NCBI GenBank assembly: GCA_003990745.1
Contig: RBNI01001787.1
Location: forward strand, 1 to 20,845
Source: Jimgerdemannia flammicorona
Taxonomy: Eukaryota; Mucoromycota; Endogonomycetes; Endogonales; Endogonaceae
Direction of reading: 5' to 3'
DNA: 20,845 bases
The translations under genes were made by a program, and so were the position numbers. This document shows, piece after piece, positions 19,882 to 20,845 of this stretch. A model generated the notes under the pieces. The model was not told the origin of the DNA and did not search any database. It was given only the letters and a program-made list of their open reading frames with translations. Every line of letters starts with the position of its first letter. Position 1 is the stretch's first letter.

Positions 19882-20172
19882 TAACTTCTTTAGATTATCG
19901 ATGATCTATGATAATGATCAGTATCTTATATATTGGAAGTTTACTTTGAGACCCCAGAATCAGCAGAATATTTAATGAATAAGAAGTCTACTGAAATAAA
20001 GCTACTAGCTGGGTTCAAATCTCTCTTAGTTGATTAGTCTAATAATAGGCCCTCTGCTCTATACAAAAATGATCAATCTCCACCAATATATATGCTAATA
20101 CAAGTTTGAGAAATTTTGGTTAAGTATATCTAGTCTTATATTATCTAAGAACTCAATAAGAATATTGGTACT
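19882..20172 (+). other. Spacer between pol and the 3' LTR
   Basis: AT-rich DNA with no ORF or motif that I can support. It is presumably the 3' untranslated part of the Gypsy element. Confidence 0.5.
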
Positions 20173-20186
20173 TAAGGAGAGAGAGA
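20173..20186 (+). promoter_or_regulatory. Polypurine tract of the Gypsy element
   Basis: The tract taaggagagagaga lies directly before the proposed LTR start, where the plus-strand primer for reverse transcription is expected. Confidence 0.5.
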
Positions 20187-20639
20187 TATAATAATTTCAC
20201 AGTTATATTTAGTCTTACTATATTTTTGCATCTTTTAGTCAGTCTTTTCTTATCATTTTTTGAACATTCTACTATATTCTGCCACCTTCTACTTACTTAG
20301 AAATCTTCTCTCAGTACCCAGATACTACTAGAATATTCTGGTACCAAGTATTTCATCTTAGCTAGTTATAAAACCTTTCAGAATATTGTAGAATAGTATT
20401 AGTCAGCTTTGCTGAGAACCTATTTCTTGATATTTCTCTTTCTTTTCAAGATCCTTCTGGATCTTTCTTTCAGATCTTGTATAAATATCCTTATTCTCTA
20501 CCTAAATAAAGCTCAGAATATTTTCTCTCAGAAATTCTTCAAGAATACTTGAATCTTTAAGTATCTCTTCAAGCTACTTTAGACTAATCAGAACTTTCAG
20601 ATTTAGCTACTTCCTCTTAAAGAAACTAGAACTGTTACA
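20187..20639 (+). repeat. 3' LTR of the Gypsy element
   Basis: It is about 453 bp. It begins TATAAT, which could be a decayed TGTAAC, and ends GTTACA, the inverted match. Inside are TATAAATA at 20480-20487 and AATAAA at 20505-20510, in the order expected for U3 and R. No second copy lies in the window, so the boundaries come from the terminal hexamers and the polypurine tract only. Confidence 0.6.
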
Positions 20640-20845
20640 CTCTTGCTACCACTACTAGTTAAGTCAGCCAGTTAAACACCATCTTGGAAATCAGATACCA
20701 AGAACTGCTACTGCTATAGAACTAGAATATGCTACTATAGTTAGATAAAGAAACAACTATTATTAGAAAATAAGATTTGGGAAATTGTCATGAAGCTTTT
20801 AGTTATAAGACTGGAAAAAATTACTATAATTAGCCAAAATCATCA
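20640..20845. other. Flank beyond the 3' LTR
   Basis: AT-rich sequence with frequent TA dinucleotides. I see no ORF or motif to support a call. It is the host or older repeat DNA into which the Gypsy element inserted. Confidence 0.4.

Larger units (their letters stand above)
16243..20639 (+). mobile_element. Ty3/Gypsy chromovirus, 3' part with LTR
   Basis: The body holds protease, reverse transcriptase, RNase H, integrase and chromodomain in the order of Ty3/Gypsy chromoviruses, followed by a short spacer, a purine tract and a 3' LTR. It starts abruptly at the end of retroposon half C, with little or no gag. Because the retroposon inserted here, the missing 5' LTR and gag should lie beyond the left edge of the window. 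It is heavily mutated and cannot be active. Confidence 0.88.

Overview
The window is a eukaryotic repeat graveyard, almost certainly from a filamentous fungus. The evidence is a Tad-like LINE, a chromodomain Ty3/Gypsy element, a BED/hATC hAT transposase, and short introns with CTAAC/CTGAC branch sites 20-25 nt before AG. I see no intact gene, tRNA, rRNA or CRISPR array. CG dinucleotides are scarce throughout. In-frame stops look like decayed CGA (to TGA), CAA/CAG (to TAA/TAG) and TGG (to TAG). This points to cytosine deamination at CpG and CpA, as in RIP or methylation-linked decay of fungal repeats. I cannot name the species.

The layout reads as nested insertions. (1) The oldest layer is a Ty3/Gypsy chromovirus on the + strand. 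Its protease, RT, RNase H, integrase and chromodomain occupy about 16243-19881, and its 3' LTR about 20187-20639; the 5' LTR and most of gag would lie left of the window. (2) A poly(A)-type retroposon is inserted near the gag/pol junction on the - strand. It survives as two complementary halves at 1-534 and 15589-16242. (3) These halves are separated by an LTR-like insert at 535-753, 13100-13318 and 14527-15588. (4) That insert was hit twice: by a hAT transposon (754-13091, with an 8-bp target duplication) and by a second, complete copy of the poly(A) retroposon (13319-14509, + strand, with a 17-bp duplication and a poly(A) tail). (5) Inside the hAT sits a full-length LINE (1096-6967, + strand, with 19-bp duplications and a poly(A) tail).

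Without the LINE the hAT is about 6.4 kb. Its - strand half encodes the decayed transposase (10102-12751), with one clearly recognisable intron. Its + strand half (about 7100-9081) carries exon-like blocks of a second, convergent gene that I do not recognise. This possible passenger gene is the most novel content. Around and between the two genes are several short tandem arrays (15, 21, 20 and about 115 bp units), a 20-bp hairpin, and subterminal repeats at both hAT ends.
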